Virus record (IMG/VR): IMGVR_UViG_3300025407_000112
Span: 1 to 26,137 of that record
Source of the DNA: a virus
DNA length: 26,137 bases
Direction: 5' to 3' (one strand)
This document shows positions 7,952 to 16,492 of the stretch, one piece after another (position 1 is the stretch's first letter; each line of letters opens with the position of its first letter). The position numbers were made by a program, and so were the translations under genes. The notes under the pieces are model-generated. The model was not told where the DNA came from. It worked only from the letters and a program-made list of their open reading frames with translations, and made no database searches.

Positions 7952-10210
7952 TTAGAACGTATAGTCCTGATCTATTTCTATTGCTGTTGTATCAGATTTA
8001 ATTGTTGACGAATCAATCGACAAGTAATTTTGATAGAGTGCTTGTGTTGGTTCGTAAAGAATTTTAGCTGGTGATGACTCATCAATTAGCTGATAAAACT
8101 CACCGAACAATTCATTACCTGCCACATGGAAAGTATCATAAAGAATATCTTTATATTGATCCAGCGTAGCAGCAACTTTTATCTGATACGAATAATCTTG
8201 GTAAAAATAACTGTCTTGGATATATTTATCAGAACTAATGAAACCTCTGGTAGATTGCCAATAACCTTCTTGTTTACCAACGCCAGATTTTACAACTCTA
8301 CCCGTAACAGTGCTGTAATTATTAAACTCAACAACAGACGTTGTTAAAACAGCTCCAACGCCTGTATTTGAACGAACTGAAAGATTTGGTACTGAAGTAT
8401 AGCCAGAACCGCTACCATTTGAATAGCTAACAGAAGTGATACCACCAGAAGTGTTTGTTGTAACATAAGCACTTACTTGAGTTGAAACACCACCACCAGT
8501 GAAAATAACTGTATCGTTATTTGTATAGTTGCTACCACCATTTACAATTGTTATTGGTGCTAATCCGCCTGTAAGATATGCGTAAACGAATTCGTTATCG
8601 ATATAACCTTTACCAGAATTAATCGCAACAGCATTTGCTATGATAGTACTGTTAGCGGATGGAACAGCCTGAATGTTCTCGTTTTCACCATCGATTGAAT
8701 TATTCGCATTTACCATTGTTGGTTCATACAAAGCAAAGTTTGATGGTAATATTACTGGAGCTGTTTTATAAATTGCTGAAGCAGTAGAACTGTGCGTAGG
8801 TGGTCCAAAAAGAGTTATCTGTGTATTGCTATCAACAGATCTAATAATTTGATGTTCTATTGTTGAGCTGCTAGATGAATTAGCCTGTAAGCTGATTACA
8901 TCACCAGCGCTGAAATATGATGGGAATCCATTAGCACCTGTTACAGAATCAGTATAAGAACCACTCAATGTTACTGTATTTGAAGATGTTGAATATGATA
9001 TTGTTCCAGGTAAATGATTTACTGAAACCTGAGAAGAACGAACAAATACGTTTGCAGCCTGTGTATATTTAAGACCAGTTTGTATATTGGTTAAAGAAGA
9101 AATTGTACCAAATACTTGATTTGTAAAATTCAAAGCTGTTGCAATTGTAGAATTAGCATTTGCACTGGAATTTGCTGGAAAATTATAAGCCGAGCCAGTT
9201 GATGTATTACCGATTGTTACATTGGCATAATCGACAATAAGGTCGGTATTATATTGAATTGATTTATTATAGGATAAGCTACCGATAGAGAAAGATGCAC
9301 CAGAACCAGTTGTATCTAATAAACCTCTATAAAGATAAACATCTGCGTTTGCAGTATACCCAAAACCACCACCAATAATATCAAAAGATAACTGACCATT
9401 ACCTCTCGAGATACCAGTAACACGGAGCTTACCTTCAACACCATTAGAAATAACAGAATTGTTTGATAAACTACGATGAGCAATTTTGATAATGTCACCA
9501 ACAGCAAATCCTTGACCACCATTGATAATTTGTAAATGATCAAGAGAGCCAAGAATAGTTGGTGCTGCTATCACTGCAGCGCTGTTTGATAATTGTCCTT
9601 TTGTGACAATTTTTTCGCCTTCAGCAAAAGAGCCGCCTTTGGGTAATATATTTGACAAATAAAGAGTAGCGATAATGTTTTGATTGATTGGTTCTGTTAT
9701 ATAACTTTCAATAATAGCTGTCGTATTTGATGTGGCACCAACAACAGTTTGACCAACGTAGCTTCCCAAATTTGGAACATTGGTTACTTCAACGTATTTT
9801 GGTTGAACCCATGTACCATCAGATGGCTTTAAGATATCCTCACCTGGAAGATATATCTCAACGTCTTGATTGTATATGAGTTTGAATAGAAGTTTATAAC
9901 AACCGATAGAACCTTTTGAACGATAAACATCTAAAATATGTTTTAAAAGGAATCGTTTGTTAATAATAACGTTGAACGGAATACCATAAAGATATTTCGT
10001 TTGAAAATGCTCGAGAAAAGCTGTAAGCGTATTATCAATATCTCTAAGATCAAACAGACTGCGAGCCTGTTGAATAGCTTGACCTTCAGATTCTAACCAT
10101 TCGTAATAAGCCTGAACAAACAATACGAAGTTTGGACCCTCAGAAAGATAAAACTGAGGGAACTGGCTTTCTACAAAATTCGATATTGTTTTTTCAATAT
10201 TAAACTGCAT
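7952..10210 (-). CDS. Baseplate wedge protein in gp7 position
   Basis: A 752-aa structural protein encoded 4 nt after gp6, where T4 has gp7, the wedge initiator. The N-terminal 130 residues are strongly patterned: FVESQFPQFYLSEGPNFVLF, YYEWLESEGQ, LRDIDNTLTAFLEHFQTKYL, LLKHILDVYRSKGS and PGEDILKPSDGTW. This block is familiar from large virion proteins of T4-like cyanophages and related phages. The remainder is beta-rich and contains several Gly-Gly-x-Gly-Tyr/Phe units (NGGQGFAVGDII, GGGFGYTANADV, NGGSNYTNNDTV, GSGSGYTSVPNL). The C-terminal 90 residues (YQDYSYQIKVAATLDQYKDI) form another conserved-looking segment. Position supports gp7, but I see no direct sequence match to T4 gp7, so identity is inferred. 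Confidence 0.7.
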   Translation of the reverse strand: MQFNIEKTISNFVESQFPQFYLSEGPNFVLFVQAYYEWLESEGQAIQQARSLFDLRDIDNTLTAFLEHFQTKYLYGIPFNVIINKRFLLKHILDVYRSKGSIGCYKLLFKLIYNQDVEIYLPGEDILKPSDGTWVQPKYVEVTNVPNLGSYVGQTVVGATSNTTAIIESYITEPINQNIIATLYLSNILPKGGSFAEGEKIVTKGQLSNSAAVIAAPTILGSLDHLQIINGGQGFAVGDIIKIAHRSLSNNSVISNGVEGKLRVTGISRGNGQLSFDIIGGGFGYTANADVYLYRGLLDTTGSGASFSIGSLSYNKSIQYNTDLIVDYANVTIGNTSTGSAYNFPANSSANANSTIATALNFTNQVFGTISSLTNIQTGLKYTQAANVFVRSSQVSVNHLPGTISYSTSSNTVTLSGSYTDSVTGANGFPSYFSAGDVISLQANSSSSSTIEHQIIRSVDSNTQITLFGPPTHSSTASAIYKTAPVILPSNFALYEPTMVNANNSIDGENENIQAVPSANSTIIANAVAINSGKGYIDNEFVYAYLTGGLAPITIVNGGSNYTNNDTVIFTGGGVSTQVSAYVTTNTSGGITSVSYSNGSGSGYTSVPNLSVRSNTGVGAVLTTSVVEFNNYSTVTGRVVKSGVGKQEGYWQSTRGFISSDKYIQDSYFYQDYSYQIKVAATLDQYKDILYDTFHVAGNELFGEFYQLIDESSPAKILYEPTQALYQNYLSIDSSTIKSDTTAIEIDQDYTF

Positions 10211-10214
10211 TTAA

Positions 10215-12044
10215 TTACTTTTGAGTAGGAATTACGCTAACTGTGACGTCAGCAAGATCAATTAAAAGGATTTTATCTCGATTGACAAGAATATCTTTCG
10301 TAGCTGGTTCCATATAGATCGAGATATATTGATCATAATATGATGTTTGGAAATTAGAAATTGTCAACACACCTGTTGTATAATCAACTGTTCCTAAGTT
10401 TGGATTTAAAATTGTAAACACATTATTGATAGATGTATAAACAACAAGAGTTCCAAAGTTGTCATCGCGGATAAATGACTGTGGCCAAGCAACTCCATTT
10501 GAATCAATATAGGTAAACGCCGATGAAGTTATTTGAGGCTCATCATAAAATGGTTTACCAGCAACATAGCCCTCAGCAGTAATTCTACTTTCAACTTCTG
10601 TCGGATTGTTGTAATCTAAAACATAAGATGTGGGATAATTCAATAATGGTGAGATCCGTTTAATGATTCGAATCTCTGTGTCATTGCTTGTGATTGATGG
10701 GTCGGAGTTATCAATTGTCGCAGCGAATCTTGAATAACGGAAGTCAGCATTAAACAGTTCTAAGTTTTCGGTGCTGTAGTTAGCAATATCGCTTAGAACG
10801 ATACCTTTAATTTCATCAGCGACTTTGGTTGTTCCAGTAACATTGTATTGAACTGTTGAAGTAACACCAATGTAGGTATAATCTGGGTCAGTAATAATAG
10901 CACGTGCTGGTAAAGAAATATATGGAGAGAGATAGTTTGTTATTTCAGCTTTGATATAATCAGGCGCAACTGTCGCACCTGCTGGCTTTAAACAAATAGC
11001 CACGCGACCATATTGTTTTGGATTCAATAGCTCACCACCATAAACGCTAACGTCAGAAATTTGACCGCCGAACTTACCAAGGATAAGCGAAGAATAATCG
11101 TCCGAAGAAACAGCTCTTTGTTGTGAGCCGAATGTTCTTGGTGCATTTTTACGAATAGAATCTATTGTTTCTGGAAGAGAACCACCAGCAGAATTAGCAA
11201 CAGTTGTTATTGTCGATAGAGTTGCTGCACCACCATTGATAGCGCCGAGATCTTGCGTGATCAAGAAAGAGCTTACCCCTTGACCTTTATCACCCAATGT
11301 TACACGATAGTTTGCAACAACAGTTGCTAGATTGTTTGGAACACGACCGAGCAACCCGTCGCCGAATACGATTTCATATTGACCATTTTGAGCAGCCTGT
11401 AAGAAATAAACATCTGAATTAGACTGTAATCCAAATAAAGTTGATGCTTGAGTGAAATTGCTATTGACTCCGCTTTCAATTACGGTTATAATAAGACTGT
11501 CTGTGTCTATGTTAGGATTGCTGAGAATGAATCGCTGAGTTTCCTGAGTGTAGTCGACAACGAATGCGTCGGTGAAATACGATCCTTCATAGATCTGTAG
11601 ATTATCGATAGTAAATACGTTGTTCGCTGAAGTGAAGTTGCGATTTAATGCTGTTACGAATTGGAATTGTCCATTCGAATTCTGACCATTGAAAGTCGTA
11701 CCTTTGGGAATAGTGAGCGGAGATTTTATACCAGTTGTTGTTACAGTAAATGAAATATTCGCAGCAGGTGATTTCGCTGATTGCGGAACATAGTTTAACT
11801 CTTTGGCATGAGAAACGACAGAGTCGAGCTTCTGAGCCGAGTCAAGAAACATTTCGGACGCAACCATGTTAAGGTAAAATGCGTTCAAATATGAATTGTA
11901 AGAAAGAATGTCTAACAGAACATTGATATTCGAGCCAGTAAAGTTGTAATCTTTAAATGCTGGCTGATTCGTCAGATACTGCGTAAATTGTGTTTTTAAC
12001 GTATCAAAATCTAATGAAGTTAATGCTACTGAATTATTCGCCAT
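10215..12044 (-). CDS. 6: Baseplate wedge subunit gp6
   Basis: A 609-aa protein, near the 660 aa of T4 gp6, which forms the inner ring connecting wedges. The N-terminus has the gp6 pattern YNFTGSNINVLLDILSYNSY, then LNMVASEMFLDSAQKLDS and HAKELNYVPQSAKSPAA (about residues 34-94). The central part (EIVFGDGLLGRVPNN, NGGAATLST, DDYSSLILGKFG) is typical of the Baseplate_J-like core shared by gp6 and contractile-system homologues. The ATG at 12044 shares bases with the gp25 stop (TAATG), so the two are probably translationally coupled. gp25 and gp6 are physical partners in the wedge core of T4 and other contractile systems. Confidence 0.93.
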   Translation of the reverse strand: MANNSVALTSLDFDTLKTQFTQYLTNQPAFKDYNFTGSNINVLLDILSYNSYLNAFYLNMVASEMFLDSAQKLDSVVSHAKELNYVPQSAKSPAANISFTVTTTGIKSPLTIPKGTTFNGQNSNGQFQFVTALNRNFTSANNVFTIDNLQIYEGSYFTDAFVVDYTQETQRFILSNPNIDTDSLIITVIESGVNSNFTQASTLFGLQSNSDVYFLQAAQNGQYEIVFGDGLLGRVPNNLATVVANYRVTLGDKGQGVSSFLITQDLGAINGGAATLSTITTVANSAGGSLPETIDSIRKNAPRTFGSQQRAVSSDDYSSLILGKFGGQISDVSVYGGELLNPKQYGRVAICLKPAGATVAPDYIKAEITNYLSPYISLPARAIITDPDYTYIGVTSTVQYNVTGTTKVADEIKGIVLSDIANYSTENLELFNADFRYSRFAATIDNSDPSITSNDTEIRIIKRISPLLNYPTSYVLDYNNPTEVESRITAEGYVAGKPFYDEPQITSSAFTYIDSNGVAWPQSFIRDDNFGTLVVYTSINNVFTILNPNLGTVDYTTGVLTISNFQTSYYDQYISIYMEPATKDILVNRDKILLIDLADVTVSVIPTQK

Positions 12045-12472
12045 TATCTGACTCTTTTAAGGAAAATGTTAAGTTGAAGTGGTACCGTAGGATTATTTAT
12101 AATCGAAAAAACAACATTAATACCTATAGCATTTTGTTCGGAATTATCAGTAACGCTAACAGAAAGAACAGTTACTCTATCCTCAAACTGTTTGGCTGAC
12201 ATATTAACGTATCTTGTAATGTCTTCAACAACGAATGGACCAAAGTTTTCAAATAATGTTTTATTAACATTCGAGCCGAAAAATGGATTAAAGAATCGCT
12301 CATTAATGTTTGTAAGAATAAGATTCTTAAAAGCTTGTTTCACACTCTCTTCATTCTGAATAACAACCAATTCGTTTGTAATAGGATGTTTGACAAAGTT
12401 GTTGGTAAAGTCCGAATAAACAACGGCTTTCTTCTGAGTTTGTGTAATAGCCTGAGCGCGAGTAATTGCCAT
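12044..12472 (-). CDS. 25: Baseplate wedge subunit gp25
   Basis: A 142-aa protein of the GPW/gp25 family (T4 gp25 is 132 aa), the sheath-initiating wedge component. Visible family features are DFTNNFVKHPITNELVVIQN followed by EESVKQAFKNLILTN and the characteristic NERFFNPFFGSNVNKTLFE (about residues 57-75). The C-terminus is the usual beta-strand pair (INVVFSIINNPTVPLQLNIF). It has its own upstream TATAAATA octamer at 12493-12500 and ends in a TAATG overlap with gp6. Confidence 0.93.
   Translation of the reverse strand: MAITRAQAITQTQKKAVVYSDFTNNFVKHPITNELVVIQNEESVKQAFKNLILTNINERFFNPFFGSNVNKTLFENFGPFVVEDITRYVNMSAKQFEDRVTVLSVSVTDNSEQNAIGINVVFSIINNPTVPLQLNIFLKRVR
12094..12101 (-). promoter_or_regulatory. 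Possible late promoter octamer before gp6
   Basis: TATAAATA on the minus strand, inside the 3' end of gp25, about 50 nt before the gp6 start. Exact octamer match and a plausible distance, but it lies in coding sequence. Confidence 0.4.
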
Positions 12473-12492
12473 TTATTGACCTTTTTAATTCT

Positions 12493-12500
12493 TATTTATA
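12493..12500 (-). promoter_or_regulatory. Late promoter (-10 octamer) for gp25-gp6
   Basis: TATAAATA on the minus strand in the 30-nt gap between the spike gene stop (12503) and the gp25 ATG (12472). Exact match to the T4-type late promoter octamer, in one of the few intergenic gaps. Confidence 0.65.
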
Positions 12501-12502
12501 GC

Positions 12503-13294
12503 TCAACTACCATCCCATGGAAGAGGAGGAGTGAAACCAGCTTCAATTTGCGTACCAGTTTTAGACTTAATCGTGTTATCGTTACCTTCAATAGTGATAT
12601 TGTGTTGCGATTTAATGGTAATTCCGTTCAACCCAATCACAATAGAAGATTCACCAACTTGTAATGTTATAGAAGTAGCTGAAGTAATGGTAATATCGTC
12701 ACCAGAAGAATAGCTTACTTTTCCTCCTACAACGTGACCTTCGTTACCACCAACAATCATTGACAGTTCGTTTGATGGGTTAATGTGAATGCCATTACCT
12801 GTTGCTGTAATCGAAAAGTCTTGAGCAACGTTATAATGAACACCGCCTTCCTCAACAGTAAAAGCTTGGTCGCCCTGCATATGGTGGTGACCATCGCCTG
12901 TTGTATAATTTTTAGCGGATGAAGAACTTGTTTGCTGATGACTACCATCGGTAGCTTTTGTAGAGTCACCGCCTGTTTCATGGTGTTCGCTATTGTTCTG
13001 ATTTCTGTGACCACCTTGTGTTCTTTCGTCATGGTGACCAGTTGTATCAGCCGTTCTACCCTGTACAGCTTCGTGATGATCGCCATGCTGAATACGACTG
13101 CTATGTCCGTCATGTGAGTGTTCTTCGACAGAAAAACCTTCAGCTGCCATTTTAGCAACATAATGAACAATACCACCAGCAATATCCCAGCCTGTTACTT
13201 CATGGCTGGTTGGTGTAACTCTATTATACCGCAAAAATTGATTTGGCGGTTTTTGTTGAGTTCTTGTTCTTGAATTTGCGCTATTCGCCGCCAT
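12503..13294 (-). CDS. Baseplate spike, gp5 C-terminal beta-helix type, His-rich
   Basis: A 263-aa protein. Residues about 195-247 (SYSSGDDITITSATSITLQV, then GESSIVIGLNGITIKSQ and HNITIEGNDNTIKSKTG) show the short alternating strands of the triple-stranded beta-helix that forms the puncturing spike in T4 gp5, P2 gpV and VgrG proteins. There is no lysozyme or OB domain here; the OB domain is encoded separately at 14942-15265. Residues 59-138 are unusual: 15 histidines in 80 residues, often as HH or HHH within Gly/Asp/Glu/Thr-rich repeats. The ATG overlaps the stop of the preceding gene (TAATG), with GAGG upstream. Likely role: membrane-piercing needle below the hub. The His-rich part could bind metal, which is inference. 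Confidence 0.75.
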   Translation of the reverse strand: MAANSANSRTRTQQKPPNQFLRYNRVTPTSHEVTGWDIAGGIVHYVAKMAAEGFSVEEHSHDGHSSRIQHGDHHEAVQGRTADTTGHHDERTQGGHRNQNNSEHHETGGDSTKATDGSHQQTSSSSAKNYTTGDGHHHMQGDQAFTVEEGGVHYNVAQDFSITATGNGIHINPSNELSMIVGGNEGHVVGGKVSYSSGDDITITSATSITLQVGESSIVIGLNGITIKSQHNITIEGNDNTIKSKTGTQIEAGFTPPLPWDGS

Positions 13295-14934
13295 TATACT
13301 AACCTCGTTGTATTACCAATAACAACCTGTGTTCCTGCACTCACTACTGATTTAATAACGTTAGCAGGAGAAGATGTTATTCTATCACCAAAAGCTGTTA
13401 CCATAGAAATTGGTCCACCAACAGCTGCAGCTAAATTTGATGTTGAAGTAATAGCATCAACAATATGTTCTGCTCTAGATTGACCGAATATATTTTGAGC
13501 TACGTTATGAGCTGATTTTGATAATGCCATAGCTTTTGTTGCATTTTGCATAACAGTATTCATTTTGCCAGCACTAAGAGATGATTTAGGAAATGCTGAA
13601 ATTGATCCAGTAATATTGCCGCCGATTTGTGGTAGTAATTTTGTCACATTACCGAGCAACCCTGACATAGGGAATCCTAGGATCTTATTCAATCCACCAT
13701 CAACAATACCCGCAATACCACCATTAACAACACCAGCTAATGAACTAGGTCCAAAGCTTGCTATATTAGAAAAAGATCCAGCTAGATTAGAAATACCAGC
13801 CGTAACATCACTGATGCTACCCAGAGCTTGACCAACGCCTGAATTTACACCAAGAACATTACTCAATGTTCCAGCGATATTACTTACAGCAGCTGTTGCA
13901 ATTTCCACATGTTCTATACCCGTGAGAACAGGAATATTTTGAGTTGGGTGAGGATTCGGTGATGTTTGAATAACAGTATTGATTGTCACGCCACGAATAT
14001 TGCTAGAAGTTCTAACATAACCAGATGGACCAATCAAAGCAATTTTCGAAGCTAGAGATCCAGGTTGCAATCCGAAAGCAGGTCCACCAAATTGAGCTAC
14101 AGCATCTACAGCGTCAGGAGAACCAGCAACAATCGCTTGCATAGCATTAGATATATTTGTGGCATGATTTGTAGCAGCAGCAACTTCAGAAGCAGCAAGA
14201 GCACCAACGGCTACGTTGTTCATCATACCAATCATACCAGAGTGTAATGCATTGGTTGCTGAAGAATTGAGCAAACCAGAAACGGATAATGCTGGCATAA
14301 CGCTATTCAGAGCGCCCATCATAGACCCAAGACCAACTTGTCCAGCCAACCCCTGTAAAGCTCCACCGAGCCCACCAGAAGCCATTGAAAGGATACCTGC
14401 AGGGCTAGTAAGCTTATCCATCATTCTTAACATTACCATTGATTGTAATGCTTTCTTTAGAAAGATAGCTGCAGTTGCGCTAGGATCAGCGGCAAGAATA
14501 GCATCATGAATTGCTTGTGATGGATCTTGAGAACCAGCTGTAGGATGTGACTGATCTAATCCTTGATCCTTCTTATTCTTTTGAGCATTGTCGACCGAGC
14601 TCGCATTAGGATTTATTTTTGAAGTAGAAGCACGACCAGTTTTAGCATTTGTACCATATTCTAATCCAAGCTTTGATAAGAAGTCGGCGCGATTAGATGG
14701 TAAGTTAGGCGCACCATCATCATTGTTAATCGCTCCACCTTTATTAACAGTCCCATCAGCTGTTGTACAAACGCCGTAATCAGATGGATCTTTGTTCGCA
14801 GGATTACCATCACCTTCAGCTTTATCCGTTGCTGAAGGAGTTGCCACCGCATTTGGAGCTCCAGGCAAACCTGAACCTGAAGGAGCATTAGGGAAAACAA
14901 CTTGTCCAGAACTATTATATGTTACACCAGCCAT
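13294..14934 (-). CDS. Unrecognised Ala/Gly-rich hub-region protein
   Basis: A 546-aa protein that I cannot assign. It lies between the OB-fold hub protein and the spike, with an RBS (AGGA) before the ATG at 14934, so a role in the hub/spike is inferred from context. Residues 1-165 are polar and low in order (Pro, Asn, Asp, Lys, Ser), with one more structured island, LPSNRADFLSKLGLEYG (about 77-93). From about 165 on, the protein is rich in Ala, Gly, Ser and Met in amphipathic or mildly hydrophobic stretches (AIFLKKALQSMVMLRMMDKL, GGLGGALQGLAGQVGLGSMM, ISDVTAGISNLAGSFSNI). A more beta-like insert (YVRTSSNIRGVTINTVIQTS) sits near 306-325. No lysozyme, peptidase or PAAR-like motif is visible. 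It occupies the genomic place where T4 gp5 has its lysozyme domain. Confidence 0.55.
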   Translation of the reverse strand: MAGVTYNSSGQVVFPNAPSGSGLPGAPNAVATPSATDKAEGDGNPANKDPSDYGVCTTADGTVNKGGAINNDDGAPNLPSNRADFLSKLGLEYGTNAKTGRASTSKINPNASSVDNAQKNKKDQGLDQSHPTAGSQDPSQAIHDAILAADPSATAAIFLKKALQSMVMLRMMDKLTSPAGILSMASGGLGGALQGLAGQVGLGSMMGALNSVMPALSVSGLLNSSATNALHSGMIGMMNNVAVGALAASEVAAATNHATNISNAMQAIVAGSPDAVDAVAQFGGPAFGLQPGSLASKIALIGPSGYVRTSSNIRGVTINTVIQTSPNPHPTQNIPVLTGIEHVEIATAAVSNIAGTLSNVLGVNSGVGQALGSISDVTAGISNLAGSFSNIASFGPSSLAGVVNGGIAGIVDGGLNKILGFPMSGLLGNVTKLLPQIGGNITGSISAFPKSSLSAGKMNTVMQNATKAMALSKSAHNVAQNIFGQSRAEHIVDAITSTSNLAAAVGGPISMVTAFGDRITSSPANVIKSVVSAGTQVVIGNTTRLV

Positions 14935-14941
14935 TTAATTC

Positions 14942-15265
14942 CTATTTGTTATAATCAGGTAATGCTGAACGATGCAGCGAACCAAGAACAATTGGTATTT
15001 GTTTTGTATGTGGATCTAACCAAAAACCAATTACTGTACTTGCTGGGTGATAATTAACCGATTCACCAATACCATTTAATGATGGAGAATTATTCATTAT
15101 ACAATGTCCCCATGGCAAATCTTTATCGTCAATCGGTGTTGGTCCAACATTGTGATGACCATGAACCATTAATTTTACTTTACCAGCTCCACCATCGGGA
15201 TCTTGAATATCACGAACTTCTGCAGTAAACATTTCCATATGAGAACCGAGTGAATTTTGTGTCAT
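14942..15265 (-). CDS. Baseplate hub OB-fold protein (gp5 N-terminal domain type)
   Basis: A 107-aa protein when started at 15265. It matches the N-terminal OB domain of T4 gp5 and VgrG/gpV hub proteins: DPDGGAGKVKLMVHG, DDKDLPWGHCIMNNSPSLNG, and TVIGFWLDPHTKQIPIVLGS followed by LH. In those systems this domain links the gp27-type hub to the spike. The frame is open 11 codons further upstream to 15298. The start at 15265 is preferred because an AGGAGG lies just before it and because the ATG overlaps the stop of the preceding hub gene (TAATG). No lysozyme or beta-helix follows; the spike is a separate gene two positions downstream. Confidence 0.83.
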   Translation of the reverse strand: MTQNSLGSHMEMFTAEVRDIQDPDGGAGKVKLMVHGHHNVGPTPIDDKDLPWGHCIMNNSPSLNGIGESVNYHPASTVIGFWLDPHTKQIPIVLGSLHRSALPDYNK

Positions 15266-16491
15266 TATACTCCCTCCTGATATGCACCCTTTAAGCATTC
15301 TAAATTTGTTACATGGCGAGGTCTTACATCTGGGCGACGAACTTCATGGTGCGTTTTAGCAATAAGCCAACGACCACTCATCTGTGGTTCTGTATCAATT
15401 GAACCAGTCTCGCCTGTTATTTTAGGAACATTAGCAGTGATTGTTTTTCCAGGCTCCAAATTAGGATCGCCGATAACAGTCATCTGCATAAGCTGTTCTT
15501 GCATCGCTGCCATGTTCAATTGTTTATATGGAATCGATGCAGGAACAAAACTCTTACCAACATTAATAGCCTGATTGGGATTAACAACTCGATGAACTGT
15601 TCTGTTCGCATTCGGAAACAAAGATAAGAATGAAGCGAGTGTTGTAATCAAACCAGCACCAAGATTTGTTAATTCGTTCTGTTGTGGTTTAAAATCGTTA
15701 CTTACGTATTTATGAGTGTGTGGGTCATATGTTGTGACACGCTGATTGATAACACCCGCATGAATACGATTCATAGCATCCATATTTTGTTTGACCTGCC
15801 AAGAAAGGATGTTATCATCAATGGTATTGTTAATCGAATGACCGATGGTATTATCCTGTTTGAATATCTTTACGTCACCCTGATTAAGCATGTATTCTAA
15901 TGATTGGAAATAAAACCCTTTCCAAGTTTGCCAAAACATATAGTTTGAACCTTTGCTCTGAGCTGAGACAGCTTCATTACGTAGGTTTTCAATGGCATGA
16001 AAAGATGGCATATTAGGAACAACGAACTTACGATTACCCTTTGTAGGCTCTGTGAAGATAGGTAACTGGCTGTTATGAAAGTTTTGATGAATATCAGATA
16101 CGATCTGATCGATTGTCGTATTGTAAGCTTTTTGAACCTGATTACCCTGACCTGTCAATGCCTCGCGCGAAACGCATTCGAGCTTATAGGTTTTTGATTT
16201 CATAGCACCTTCAATTCCCATATCCTGAACTTGATTCAAATGGAACTGATAGGATACTGAAGCGCCATTCGGAGTGCTATATGATAGGCTAACTGTTTCG
16301 TCACCAGCTATTTTAAGATTACCAAGATAATCCTTATCGTCTAACACTTCAATCGTTGCTAGAACTGCAGGAGCAAAAATTGATTCGAAGATATCGAGCG
16401 AAAGGAATTGTGGTGCTGCTTGCCAAGGTCCAGATCTTGGAGAGTTAATAGTTAAATCATTTACAAGGAAATCGCCTGGATTTTGTGCCAT
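15265..16491 (-). CDS. Baseplate hub protein gp27-like
   Basis: A 408-aa protein, close to the 391 aa of T4 gp27. The N-terminal region (FLSLDIFESIFAPAVLATIE, VLDDKDYLGNLKIAGDETVS and the following LNQVQDMGIEGAMKSKTYKL) fits the tandem beta-barrel hub fold shared by gp27, gp44 of Mu, gpD and the VgrG head. The middle (NYMFWQTWKGFYFQSLEYML) matches the family pattern of an aromatic 'G-F-x-F-x-S-L' strand. It is immediately followed, with stop/start overlap, by the OB-fold gp5-type gene, the expected partner. Direct sequence identity to T4 gp27 is low, so the name rests on fold pattern, size and neighbours. Confidence 0.75.
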   Translation of the reverse strand: MAQNPGDFLVNDLTINSPRSGPWQAAPQFLSLDIFESIFAPAVLATIEVLDDKDYLGNLKIAGDETVSLSYSTPNGASVSYQFHLNQVQDMGIEGAMKSKTYKLECVSREALTGQGNQVQKAYNTTIDQIVSDIHQNFHNSQLPIFTEPTKGNRKFVVPNMPSFHAIENLRNEAVSAQSKGSNYMFWQTWKGFYFQSLEYMLNQGDVKIFKQDNTIGHSINNTIDDNILSWQVKQNMDAMNRIHAGVINQRVTTYDPHTHKYVSNDFKPQQNELTNLGAGLITTLASFLSLFPNANRTVHRVVNPNQAINVGKSFVPASIPYKQLNMAAMQEQLMQMTVIGDPNLEPGKTITANVPKITGETGSIDTEPQMSGRWLIAKTHHEVRRPDVRPRHVTNLECLKGAYQEGV

Positions 16492-16492
16492 A

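Noticed and set aside
12757-13182. 141-codon open frame in another frame of the spike gene
   Set aside because: Its composition is that of a shifted His-rich repeat, and the spike frame shows real beta-helix motifs.
15266-15298. Upstream extension of the OB-fold protein to an ATG at 15298 (118 aa)
   Set aside because: The start at 15265 has an AGGAGG just upstream and a TAATG overlap with the hub gene; the extra 11 residues do not resemble the domain family.
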